DNA of 64,000 nucleotides from Rotaria sordida (Eukaryota > Rotifera > Eurotatoria > Philodinida > Philodinidae), in NCBI GenBank assembly GCA_905250125.1, contig CAJNOL010000137.1:1-64000 (forward strand). The letters are read 5' to 3'. The notes beneath the pieces were generated by a model, which made no database searches, was not told the DNA's origin, and was given only the letters and a program-made list of their open reading frames with translations. Position numbers and translations under genes: made by a program. This document shows, one piece after another, positions 25,788-37,320 of this stretch (the first letter of the stretch is position 1; every line of letters starts with the position of its first letter).

Positions 25788-26193
25788 ATTTTTACTTACT
25801 TTCTTTCTTTCAACATAAATCAGTTAAGACGCATTACCACAGGCAATGCATTAGTATTTTTTTGTCCTTATATAATTAAATCATCGAAAAAAAAAAGAGA
25901 TAACTGGTGGACTTCCGACAAACAAATAAGTCTAGAAGTAAATATACCGTTTCATGTTGTCAACAGCACATGTCATCACCAAATAATTCATTATTATAAG
26001 ATTTTGTTTTTGGTTATATATAAGGTTACAAAAACAAAATAGACGTTCACTTATCGGGTTTTTTTTCATTGTAGTTGCAGTTATACTATTTCTACTGCAT
26101 TTAAAGTAGTATATGTTTCATGTAGATCAATGCATTTTTGCTTTATCTTATTTAATAGATATAAAATTTTTATCTTATGAAATAATTATTATT

Positions 26194-26206
26194 AATTCTA
26201 TTTTAG
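26194..26206 (+). promoter_or_regulatory. Conserved splice acceptor in P2X-1 leader
   Basis: ATTCTATTTTAG followed by AATATATAATA lies 16 nt before the ATG. The same string (ATTCTATTCTAG/AATATATAATACA) precedes P2X-2 and P2X-3, while the adjacent leader differs in length. Its conservation fits a functional acceptor for a 5'-UTR intron or a trans-spliced leader. Confidence 0.55.
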
Positions 26207-26222
26207 AATATATAATAAAGAA

Positions 26223-29050
26223 ATGAATTCAAATTCATCTTCTAAACGTCGTTTTCAATTTAAGAAAATTGCGAAAAGTGCCATTAAAGATGTTTTTATG
26301 GAATATGAAACACCAAAATTAGTTGTCATAAATAATCCAAAATATGCTACTTTACTTCGTATTATACAAATTATTATTCTTATTTATTCTGTACTATATT
26401 TACTTATATATGAAAAAGGTTATCAAAAAGAAGATACAGCACCTATATCAGCAGTAACACTTAAAGTAAAAGGTATCGGTTATGCTTATACACCAGACAA
26501 TCAAACAATAATTATTGATGGAGCAGGTATATTGAAAAATAAAAACAAAGAATCTTATTGAGAATTGAATGATTATTTTTGTTTTAATAGATTATATTAT
26601 TCCACCATCAGAAAATAATGCTATTTTTATCATGACAAATTTTATTCGAACTGATCAAATACGAACTAAATGCGCTGAAGCTACAAAAATTAAAGGAGCA
26701 GTATGTAAAAGTGATAGTGATTGTTCTAATAAACCATTTACACCAACTATGAATGGACGTTGGACAGGTCGATGTTTATTATCACCAGAAACAAATGTTC
26801 TCAATCGGATAAAAAATAATACAAAAACTCCAACTGGTTTATGTGAATATGCAGGTAGAATTTTTTCTATATTAACAAAAAAGTTTGATATCTATAAACA
26901 AAAACTAATGAGAAATTTGTTAGCATAATGTCTGCGATTTTAAAATGTGAAATAAGATATAGTTGCTGTTGTTAATCACCGTGAGATCATTTAGGAGACA
27001 TATTTCTTCACCAATCTTTTTACTTAGTCTTTGAAAAATGCAATAAGAAACTGACTCATATATTATAACGAGACATTATTCATATACAGTCTTTGATCGT
27101 ATATCAATAATCTCTGTTACGTGGAGAGGAGGGTTACTGCTAAGGTGTCTATGACACAGGAGAAAAAAGGGCATTGCTGAGGTGTCTGTCATGTGTGCGA
27201 TAAGTCGCTAGTAAGATATCTATAAATTTCGTCTGTCATTATTTATGGTTATAGTGGAGAGAAGGAAGGGGCTACGAACTTTTATCCTACATACTTCAAC
27301 ATTACTTTTCGATCGCATTTCACAATATTGTTTTAGTATTATATTTTGAATGTATATCATTTAAACAATATCTAACAGAATGTTTAGTGTATGAGTATAA
27401 ATAATCTAAATGATTAAATTGCCAAATATCCTTGAAATATGTAGCATGTCAAGATCAAATCTTTGAATGATAAAATTTTTAAAAGTTATGATGACATAGA
27501 GATCGGAATTTCGGTTCGCACTCAAATTTATCACTTTATAACGAACACTTCGTAGTGTTTAGTGCTATGTATTTTCATTAAAACGTACTGATCTCTACTA
27601 TTTCGTTCTGCAGAGCGCAACATCATTTTGCCAAGGATTAAGTTTTAATGGAAATGCATACTGCTAATGATTACGAAGTGTTCTAACTATTTATATAAAT
27701 AAGTCTTAATTATGATGATTAATGAAGTAGATTTGAGCACAGTTTGAAAGTCTGTTAGCTTTTTATACCGAAGCAAAATTCCTATGAATCTTATGTCATT
27801 CAGTTGCTATTTTGAATTACTCTAAAATTAATTAATAATGTTAGAGTTTCGAAATCTAAATGTCCGGTTTTTTATTAGAAACTGTATAAATGGTTAAATG
27901 AAATTTACAATATATTACTTAATCAAAATACTTTTTTGTTAGCCTTTGTTTCAATTGTTGAGCTTAATAGATTTCATTTGTTATGTTTGAAGAACATGAG
28001 ATTTGTGTCACACAATGTCCAATCGTGAAGGTCAATTATGATGCAAACATGAAGAGTCTTTGTCCTTAAATAACATGACGATGTTATGCTTTCTTTTTTT
28101 TATCGATCAAATGACTATAAATAGCAAATGTTTATTCATCAAAATCTACTATATAAATAAAAGATCGTTAATTGAGTTATTTTTAAAAGCTTTTTCATTA
28201 GCTCTGTTTTTTTACTAGTAAAACAATTTTTATAGGTTGGTGTCCACCAGAAGATGATCAAACATCGACAATGATTGTTCAAGAAGTTCGTAATTTTACA
28301 ATATTTATGAAAAACTTTATTGAATTTCCAACATTCGAAGTTAAACATAAAAATATGGTTGATGAATTAACTAAACCATGTATTTTTCATCCAAAAACTA
28401 ATAAAGATTGTCCAATATTTACTATTGATCATATAATAAATGAAGCTGAAAAAAATTTAAGTGAACATAGTTTAATGTTACATTATGGTTGTGTTATACG
28501 TATGAAAGTTGATTGGGATTGTAATTTAGATCGAAAAATAAAATTATGTAAACCTGAATATTCATTTGCTCGTCTTGATATACCTTTTTATGAGAATCCA
28601 TTTTCACCTGGTTTTAATTTTCGTTATGCTACTTCTTGGAAACAAAATCAAACATATGTTCGTGCATTAACTAAAGCTTATGGTCTTCGTTTAATAATTG
28701 CTATTACTGGTAAAGCTGGAAAATTTGATTTTATTACATTAACTTTAAATATTGGTTCATTAGTTGGAATATTTGGTTTAGCAACATTTATATGTGATAT
28801 TGCTATACTTCATTTATCAAAAAAAGCACATACTTATCGGAAACATATCTTTGACACTGTTCAATTGTCAGCACGTCCTGATACTATACTAGAATTGGCA
28901 AAAAGACATATGAGAAGAGCTAGTAGATTTCCAGTTCCCCCTTCAACTATAGCAGAAGAATCATCAGCTGAAACACCTGATGATATGCTAACATCTCCAG
29001 AACAAGCCGTTACGATGGATCCAGATAATGCTATGAATTCGGATCAATAA
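26223..29050 (+). CDS. P2X purinoceptor (ATP-gated cation channel), tandem copy 1
   Basis: Three exons (26223-26526, 26591-26854, 28236-29050) give 460 aa, slightly longer than vertebrate P2X subunits. The N-terminal YxTxK motif is present (YETPK, 28-32), followed by TM1 (about 43-63). ATP-binding positions are kept: K81 and K83 in VTLKVKGIG, T211 in NFT, N317-F318-R319 in GFNFRYA and K336 in TKAYG. Cys-rich ectodomain blocks are GRWTGRC, GLCEYAGWCP, KDCPIF and DWDCNLD. GKAGKFDF leads into TM2 (about 356-383) and a roughly 75-residue cytosolic tail unlike those of copies 2 and 3. P2X subunits trimerise in the membrane and open to Na+/Ca2+ on binding extracellular ATP. AATAAA overlaps the stop codon (29046-29051). 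Confidence 0.95.
27542..27686. mobile_element. Small foldback element in P2X-1 intron 2
   Basis: GAACACTTCGTAGTGTTTAG and ATGTATTTTCATTAAAACGT on the left are mirrored by GTTTTAATGGAAATGCATAC and CTAATGATTACGAAGTGTTC on the right, with about 55 bp between arms. It is absent from the same intron of P2X-2 and P2X-3, which carry a different element. Confidence 0.65.
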
Positions 29051-29127
29051 AAGTATTAACAAACAATTTCTATTAAGTATTTTATATTATAGATAGTAAC
29101 GGTTTTGTTTTTGTAGTAGAACTGTGT

Positions 29128-29960
29128 TGTGATTTTGATTCTTCTTTTTTTTTTATCTTTGCCATATTTAAAGATGTATGGGTATTGCTGATATATTTCT
29201 GAAGAGTAGTAGTATCATTCAAGAAAAATTATACTCAATTTACATCAACCCTAAGTTTTGTATTAGTAAAAATATTCAAAAAACGAATTTTTCTCTATCA
29301 GGATTAGAAAAAAAATAGCAGTTACTCACACATTTACATACTGTGTGTTCTTTTTTGTTGTACGCTATTCAAATGCGGGAAAATTTATTTCTTGCATACA
29401 TATAGGAGACAATAGTACCATAATATCATGCTCGAATTAGAACGACAGAAGTTTAGAAATTTTATGTTTTATCGATATATGTCACAAGGAATCGCATGTA
29501 TGGAAGATTAACATGAAACAAGTCACTGTAGCTTGTAATGACTTACTGAAGATCAGTGCAGTCTGAAAAGTTTTAATTAAATTTTTGTTTTTTTTTAACA
29601 CGAGAAAAATGGATGATGGTAGAGAGTGAGAAAGATTGATTGTTATTTTTAAACTGTAACTATATTCTTGACATATAATGAATAATGATCAGATTAATTC
29701 ACTTGTGATACTTTGATATTTTTGACATAGATTTTCATTAAAATATCTTCCATATTTAAAAAAATATGAATATTAAAGGTAAAAAAGAAGCTTGATAAAA
29801 TTTTTTCAATATTTTTACTTATATAGCATTTTCTTTGGGTTGATGTAAATTGAGTACAATTTCTATTGGATGATAGTTTAAATGCTACTCTTTAAAAAAT
29901 ATATCATCAATACCCATTCAAATTTAAATACGGCAATGATAAAAACGAACAGAAATGGGG
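29128..29960. mobile_element. Long inverted-repeat element downstream of P2X-1
   Basis: Left-arm words GCCATATTTAAAGATGTATG, GGGTATTGCTGATATAT and TACTCAATTTACATCAACCC recur as reverse complements on the right (GGGTTGATGTAAATTGAGTA at about 29,837, ATATATCATCAATACCC, CATTCAAATTTAAATACGGC). Arms are about 150 bp around a centre of about 500 bp with no coding capacity. Units 2 and 3 lack it at this position. Ends are approximate. Confidence 0.7.
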
Positions 29961-32513
29961 TCGATACTTATGGAACATCGTTTATATATTTTTTTTAAAT
30001 GAATCAGTATGTAACCTATTGAAGTCGAAATGACTTTTTAACCGAAAATGCATTTTTCAAACAATTCACGTCAACAATTGCATTAACTTACTCAATCTTC
30101 AAAAACGAAATCGGAGTGCAACACAATCATTTTTCTACTGTAGCTCTCATCATTGCCTTTATTATGTAGTTGATGAAGAAGCGGAACAAGGTCTATTGTG
30201 AAAAAAATTTAAAAGGTTATCAATCCACAAGGACAATAACTTTGTTTCGCTAAGATCATGACAATCCAAATTTAACTGCCGTATAATGTATCTGTTGTCT
30301 TCTGCAGGCTTCATATTCCTTGCTACATATTTAATTAATCTCTTTATCTGTATAGTTATCTTGTTTGATTTAGTAGTTTACATAATTTATATTCGCTCAT
30401 CAGTTGATAAAAGCATCATCTTGTTTGTAACTAATCAGTCAATAGCCCAGTGACACAATATAATATCAAATATAATACTGTCCTACGAAATCGCACTTGT
30501 GCAAATAAACAAGTAGGCAGGGATTCACAACATTCTGTATAGCAAGAGAACGAGTCATTTGCCTTATCATTATTCGATGTAATCAATGTGCTATCCTAAT
30601 TCATGGACTGTTGAAATTTCGCTTGGTTTTCTAATTATCAATCATATATTTTTATCATGTCTGCCAACTAATTTTCATAGCATAGGAGTGAAAAACAAGT
30701 TGAGAAATAAGCTTTGTAAAAAAAATTTCAAAACAATTGGCAAAAATTGAAATATGATAACAAATTTTAAAAAAAACGTATAAAACGAGTGATATTATCC
30801 TGCGGTATATTCAACGTGGTTTTCGTTATGAATCACTCAGAATGTATTCACAAACGATGGATTTCAATAAAGCTTCTCTATTTCGACTTTAATTTCAAGA
30901 TCTCCATCAAATATTAACAATAGAATACATAAGAAATTGATGTCATCGTTCTTGATCGTCTTCTATCCTAGTATAGAGAGGGATTCGGACGTCTCAGCGA
31001 GAATAAACAACCTTTGAATGCAGCGTTGATATGTTGATTATGCCTCAATGATTCTAATCAAGAAGTTGTGACAGAACGGTAGCTCTTATTTACGCTAGTA
31101 CTGATAGTCCTTGTGAATGAAACAAATTATAGGTTTTAGTCGACATTGAAATAAATTCACTACATGTGAATTCAGTAGTTTCACCTGATGTTGCTTCATG
31201 CAACTGATTTCTTGATGAACAGGAAAGTCTAAAGCATCGCAAAAAGGTCTATCAGATATATTTCATCAGTATTAGACAAACGGTTACGCATCACTGACAC
31301 CAAATTCTTGGCTGTACATCGGCTACAACACCTTGTTTAATGCTGTCAAGAGTTTTTTCGTGACAATACAACATCACTGATTGTAGGTTCTGCTAAACGC
31401 ACACTTTGTAACATCGCTTTGAATGATTCTTTACCATACTGAAGATATTACTTGACAAATACCCACATTTATGTCTTAATGACTGCTGCCCATATGAACC
31501 ATATGGATACAAGTAATAGAGACCCAAACTGAGTCGAACGGAAGATGACATAACCTCTTCAGTTGATTATCGAACTAATTATTCACTGTCAAATCTTAGA
31601 ACGTTCATCCTACTTAAGTAACATGAGACTTAGATCCTTGATCTTATCAGGTCTTAGAAACAATTATTAATTTTGTAAAGAGTTTCACTTCGAAATCATT
31701 GTCACGAGTATGATTGTCTTTGCTGGAAAACTCTTCTTAATAAATGACATAAATTGTATTTTATGACGGTATAGTTTTTGGTAAGAACCGACACACAATA
31801 ACAAAATTTCTATCATTCAAAGCTTTTTGTTTCGATGATTAATCTCAGTTGTATAAGCGTAATTGTGTTTTCAAAACTTAAAACTTGAATTTGGATAATT
31901 TTAATTAATTGTGATTTCTGAAAAGAGATGAATAGTCATTAGTGAGAATGTCTTTCCTGTTAAAAGTTACGAAAAAAAAAAATGAAGACCATTTCCTTCT
32001 TCAAAATGATGGAGGGTAAAACCGAGTGTTTTTTCATTTTTATAAGATGTACTTCAATAGAAAAGATTTCTTACAACATGAATACCCAAAAATAGATCAG
32101 AAACACTGTCGACCAAATCTAAATTTGCTCTCTAGTGTTCATTAACTTGGAACATTCTCTGTTCACTCCTCTTCTTTTCATGTACCTTGTCCATTGTTAA
32201 ATTCCGATGTGTTCCTGTTCTTTTAAATTTCAGCTGCTTTGCTACGATAATATTAACTGAACTGTATTGAATATGTAGAGAAAAGAGCTAGATATTCATT
32301 TTTATTTTAAACATATGCCGCCTACGATAAAAACGTTTTTAAATTCACTAACTTCAAAGGATCTGGCCATCTCTGCTTCTATTGATTAGTATTTTCCATA
32401 ACGATTTTTTAAAATCCCTATTAGAAATGTTCTATATATATATATCATCAAATATCAATACATACATTTTCTAATTACGCTGCAATACAAAAGACTTTAG
32501 CTAGTTCGATTAA

Positions 32514-32891
32514 CCCTTTCAGGCCCATGGCTCAGCCAACGGATGAAATTTCTTTGAGACTATATATTTAATATGGACAGTGTGTGTTGTGAATATTCTC
32601 ATCAAAACTTTTTAAAAAACCTTCAGAGTCCTTTTCAACCCATGCCTGTATCCTCCTACGGTGATGGCGAAGAAGTTCTTTTAGAATAGAGGTGGTGCTC
32701 CAAAAACCCATCAGGTTTACCACTTGAGTGACCTCGTTAGGATTATAACTCTTATATAGATATATGCACCGAAATCTCCTCTATGTTATAGAGAAAACCG
32801 CTTCTCAATATCTCTTTGCATTCGCGAGTTATTCAAAGATTAAGAAACTCGAAAAAACCGTACTTTATAAAGTACGCTGGTACTTAAAGGA
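32514..32891. mobile_element. Candidate piggyBac-like MITE (TTAA-flanked)
   Basis: CCCTTTCAGGCCCATGGC follows TTAA on the left; the right end reads GCTGGTACTTAAAGGA and then TTAA, giving inverted ends (C/T)CCTTT. TTAA duplication with CCCTTT ends is characteristic of piggyBac elements. At 378 bp it has no room for a transposase. Confidence 0.5.
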
Positions 32892-35800
32892 TTAAACATG
32901 AAATAATCTTGGAAATTACTTGATCATATGATAAATTTTACAGTGAGATTTTTAGACAATTATTAGTTCGTGCAATATTCGTTAGCAGGTTATACGTCAA
33001 CTATCATAGGCAATTAATTCCATAGGATGAGAGTGGATGAGACACTTTTTGTGTCCCGAAAATATTTCAGCTATTTTGTGTCGAAATAAATCCAATAATG
33101 ATTCCCGACAAGATTGCAAAAGTTTATTTCACAATAACTCTCAATCAGTTTTTCGAGTGATAACTGTATATCTCTACGGAGACTACAGAAACATATTTTG
33201 ACGATTCTTGTAGCGAGTTAAGAGTGTGACTCAAAAAATTGATCAATAGATATTACGAAATAAATTCTTACAATTTTATCAAGAGTTGTCATTACATCGA
33301 TTTCAAAGCAAAACAAGATAAAATATTTTAAAGTGAGAACAATGATCTTATCTGCCCTCGTCATTTTAGATCAAATGTATTATATTAATGTGGTGTCAGA
33401 ATAACACTTTCTATCCTTCGAACATGAACTAAGCAGCTAATGTGTTCCATTTCTCAATCTTATGTAACAGTGTATTCATATATACGCGATAGTTATGCTA
33501 TCATAGCGTTGGACACATGCTTCGAAGTAATTATATTCAAAATTGTCGTTCTCCAAAGGCTAGAACTGGTATTAGAAAAAGTTCATACTTGGCGAACATT
33601 AGAATTCGGCAAGTTGTTAATTATTTTAAGCACAGAATTATAATGATCTTTGAACAAAATTGAAACATTCAATTAGTTTGTCTGGTCTTCATCATAATAT
33701 AAACAAAATTTATTAAAAATACAAAAAAGATGAATTTTTTTATATGAAAACAATCAAACAAAGTGAATAGGAATAATTCTTTCTGCATACCATTTCGTGA
33801 TAAAGTAAATAGATATAATGATCACAATGATATGAAATGAATCATTTTATCTTTCGCTTTCCTTGACATCGGAAACGCAAAATAATATTAAATATCAAAA
33901 ACATGCTATTCTCTCAATATCAAACAAAGCGAAAGATAAAACGACCTGTCATATCTGTGTTTACCATAGATGTGGCGACGGGGAGGGAAGAGTGCACATT
34001 TCTCTCTTCGAGACAATTTTCATGTTTTCCAAATAAAAATCATAGAATGAAAAAAACAATCTGCGTATCCTCCACTTGTAAAATATTGTATATGCATCTT
34101 TCTAAGTCTCAGAAAATTTCGCTTGTACTCCTTTGTCTCACTTTTTTTCTTTGCTACATCTCTGGCGTTTACAATCCATTTGTAACCATCAATTCGATCT
34201 TAGCCAATCCGAAAATACTTAATACTTCTGAAAAAAATCAGTGGAATATATGCAAAATTAAAAAACGAATTTTAATTTGTTATACAATCCTGTGGATATT
34301 TGAAATAAATCAATCTTGTTTTTTTTTTATATAATAAGATAGCTAATTTTTTGGACAAAATCTTAGGCTCTACTCTCTAATATCTGTTTAATAGTAATAT
34401 CTGTCTGTTTGTTCTCTATTTTTTCTATTGATAAATGACACTTTAACCAAAACTTGTCAATCAACAAAAAACACCAGATGCAAAGACAATTAAGTGGTAA
34501 TAAAATCAATTACATACGACAGTCAAATAATATATGAAATATTATCATTGTTTGTAGCAATAATGAATGAATTAATTTTGAAAAGAAAAAGTGAGATTTA
34601 AGTTTAAATATTTGTTATTGATTAGAATATATTAGAAAAAATAATTAAGTACTTACGTAGAATGATGACAGTCGATTAACGAAAAAATGAGAAATAAAGA
34701 AAAAAGATAATCAATCTAATACAAATGACTACCGAGAGCAAATAAACGAAAAAACATTTACATCATTAAATAGCTTCTCAATAATAATTTGGCATTGAGT
34801 TTTTTTTTTAGTAAACACCAACCACTGGAACAAATAACAAACACAAATAAAAGAAAAATCTCTATTTGAAAAAACTAATATAAATCTTTAAATATCAAAA
34901 AAATCAAATGATTCTTCTTCATTTTGATCAATTAATATACAAGATAATTAAAAATCTAATGATGAATATTATGCACTTTTACTGCATCTACTTTCATTTA
35001 TTTCATCCATTGATATTGAAGAGGGTATGAGTGTAGTTGAACGCAAGACACTCAACTAGTGTCCTGTGAGAACGATGTTTCTGGATTCTCGCATTCCCAT
35101 TCTTCTATATGCTTTCAATGTTCTTATCACGATTTCAGTTTTTGTGCTTGACAAAGACTATTATTATCAGACACTAGCTGCTATCAACATCGTACTTTGC
35201 ACCACATGATATGTCCTTAAATTAAAAAATTAAATTATCTTTGGAAGTACATAGTTGTAAAATAAATAAATTATTATTTAATGTCGAAATTCATCTACGT
35301 TAAGTTAAGAAAATTATTTTCTTCATCAATTGGACAAGTGAAAAGAAGAAAAAAGTACACGTACATCAAATAAAATCGATGAAAAAATAAAAAACATTCA
35401 TGATGAGAAGATAATAATGATGTAATATTGGATGATAATCTGAATAATAGTTCTTTTGAAGATGATGATAACAAAGAAAATAATAGTTGTAAGAATAGAA
35501 TTAGAATTTTTGAATAAATAATGAATGAACTTGTTTAAGTTTCGTTAATAGATATTTATTATTTTTCTTTTAATTAATAACCAATGCAAAAGTCTTTGTA
35601 AGAATGCCAAAATCTGTTTCTCAAGAACGATACATCGGATCGGATTGAGTTCAACATTTTTTGTTTGAAAGAACAAAGTTTGGAGAGTATATATATAAAA
35701 CTTAACGATATTCAAGAATGCCCATTTTTTAATGTCATGCCCGTTCCCGATTCCTGCAAGAAACCGAACGACAAAAAACCGTTTCCGCAGGACACTACTA

Positions 35801-36120
35801 TAAACCATGCTCACATCCTCGTTAATACTCGTAAAACTGCAACCCAGCCATGATTACCTTGGTTTTAATTGTAAAAGATAATGATAGTTACCTTGTTATT
35901 TAGTTCTAAAGCGTATTGTACAAATAAAAAATAAAGTAATTATGGATATCTATGACCACAAAAAAAGCTACATTCGAGTTGAAAACAAAAAGCTCAGCCC
36001 AGACTGGTTGTCTGTATAATATTCTTGGTGAACTGTAGCTTACTTTGCAGCTTTGGCGGTGTCTATGACTGACCGCAGTTTTTATATGTATCATTATTAT
36101 TGAGATTAAAAGTATATCTG

Positions 36121-37320
36121 AAAAATTTACTCGTTTGACTGTGATCTTATACTTAACTCAATATTTCCATATTGTACAACTTTTCGAGGTAAACGATAAT
36201 TTGTTTCAATATGATTTTTAAGAAAATTAGTACCATTAATAGGAGAACTTAAAAAATTTTAAATGAAAAAAAAAAGAAAAGAAAAACATGTTTTATTGGT
36301 GAGATATATAAACAAATCATCTGGATTATAATATTTTTTGAACAGATATGCCCTTCAATAAATCACAAGTTTCCTTATCAGGTAGTTCATTGCAATGGCG
36401 TAACCAGAATAGGGCTTGGTTTAGCGACATCCAACCATCGAAGTTGTTTTCCCAACTATCCAACAATCTATAAAAATAAGAAATTTTATTTTACGAAAGT
36501 AAGAGGAAAGCCTACGTCAATTATTCGCGTTTCTTTTGCACTCTATCTTGATCTGTACTTGATGAGTCAGTCGGATAAACATTCTTTAGGTTATTTTTGG
36601 AAAATATGAGCTCTACTATACTAGCAGTAACTTGTAGATTGTCGTTCAACTTGTAAATTATACTCTGAATCATGCATGTTATGGCTGAAATGTAAACAAA
36701 CTTTTGTGAAACTGAATTCAAAAACGAAATATTTTTCAATAAAATCAAGCCAAAACATATAGAGACAAAACGTCGCACAATATTCAACTGCTTTTCGATT
36801 CATTTTCGACCAAAATAATGACAAAAAAAAAATTATTCTGCGTCTATTAATGATGAGTTTCTATAAAATAATAGCATCAATAGGTCAAGTATCAAGGAAA
36901 TGTCCCGTGTGCGTATGATGAGTAATTGAACACTTGAAGTGATAATTGAATAGTTGAAATTTAACTTACAAGTTTGATATATGTGATTATAAAGAAATAA
37001 TCTTCATGAACGTAAATACGTTATCAAAAATTTGTAGAACGACGCCCATCCACCTAAAGAATCCTGATTACGCCACTAGTTTTTTTCGTTCTTATTGCAA
37101 AACTTGTAGAATATCTCGTATTGTTACTTCACCTGAAATAGTATGATTTGAACAATGACAATGAAGTAATTGACAACAATTACTATGACATGATTCAGTA
37201 TCCATATAGAATTTTACACTAGAGAAATAAGAATGAAAACAAAAAGATTAATGTTGAAAAAATAAACATTGGTATCCAAGATGAAAACATTCTGTTCTTG
37301 TTATTCATCATATTAAATAA
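36121..37320 (-). pseudogene. Deacetylase-like gene fragment, unit 2 (interrupted)
   Basis: The minus strand matches exon 2 (36,126-36,250), intron 1 and exon 1 (36,316-36,392 and 37,080-37,320) of the intact gene at 21,806-23,297. Exon 1 is split by a 0.7-kb hAT-like insertion, exon 3 is missing entirely, and small indels break the remaining frame. The Cys/Tyr-rich patch (rev. comp. of GAACAATGACAATGAAGTAA) is still readable. It cannot encode a working protein. Confidence 0.8.
36393..37079. mobile_element. hAT-like non-autonomous element inside the deacetylase pseudogene
   Basis: The left end reads CAATGGCGTAACCAGAAT and the right end, reverse complemented, CTAGTGGCGTAATCAGGATT, an inverted pair resembling the CAGTGGCG ends of hAT-type elements. 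It sits between two halves of deacetylase-like exon 1. Internal open frames (36,521-36,824, minus) overlap in two frames and look like no known transposase. The right part of the same insertion survives in unit 3. The 8-bp duplication expected for hAT is not clear. Confidence 0.55.

Larger units (their letters stand above)
23298..26222. other. Divergent intergenic region between deacetylase-like gene and P2X-1
   Basis: About 2.9 kb of AT-rich DNA between divergently transcribed genes, so it probably holds both promoters. No coding region is supported. The same block occurs, diverged, before P2X-2 (37,320-41,214) and P2X-3 (56,900-60,342). A pure (TA)n tract at about 25,761-25,787 is specific to this copy. 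Confidence 0.55.
22765..36105. repeat. Segmental tandem duplication, unit 1 (intact deacetylase-like gene + P2X + tail)
   Basis: From intron 2 of the deacetylase-like gene rightward, the sequence is repeated at about 36,105-56,240 and from 56,240 to the window end. Shared landmarks in order: deacetylase-like exon 1, a non-coding block (e.g. AATGATGCA near 24,860 and ATGATAGAACTTAATGTAA-like words near 25,470), the P2X gene, a block near 30,260-30,500 (AATGTATCTGTTGTCTTCTG), and a tail near 34,735-36,060 (ACAAACACAAATAAAAG; TGGATATCTATGACCACAAA). Unit length is about 13 kb. Boundaries are approximate. Confidence 0.75.
29051..36105. other. Tail of tandem unit 1; no gene supported
   Basis: About 7 kb after P2X-1. 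It contains a foldback element (29,128-29,960), a TTAA-flanked element (32,514-32,891), and blocks shared with the tails of units 2 and 3. The open frames at 33,903-34,334 (143 codons) and 35,545-35,853 have no recognisable motif, are not preserved in the sister units, and are not accepted as genes. Confidence 0.5.

Noticed and set aside
31170..31500. Minus-strand stretch with short protein-like pieces (such as YGKESFKAMLQSV) suggesting a decayed transposase or gene
   Set aside because: Pieces are in different frames with many stops and I could not match them to any family with confidence.
33903..34334. 143-codon open frame in the tail of unit 1
   Set aside because: No recognisable motif, odd composition with many Ile/Lys/Cys and Phe runs, and no preserved counterpart in the other units.
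36521..36824. Two overlapping minus-strand open frames inside the hAT-like insertion, considered as transposase remnants
   Set aside because: They are short, overlap in different frames and show no DDE or zinc-finger pattern.
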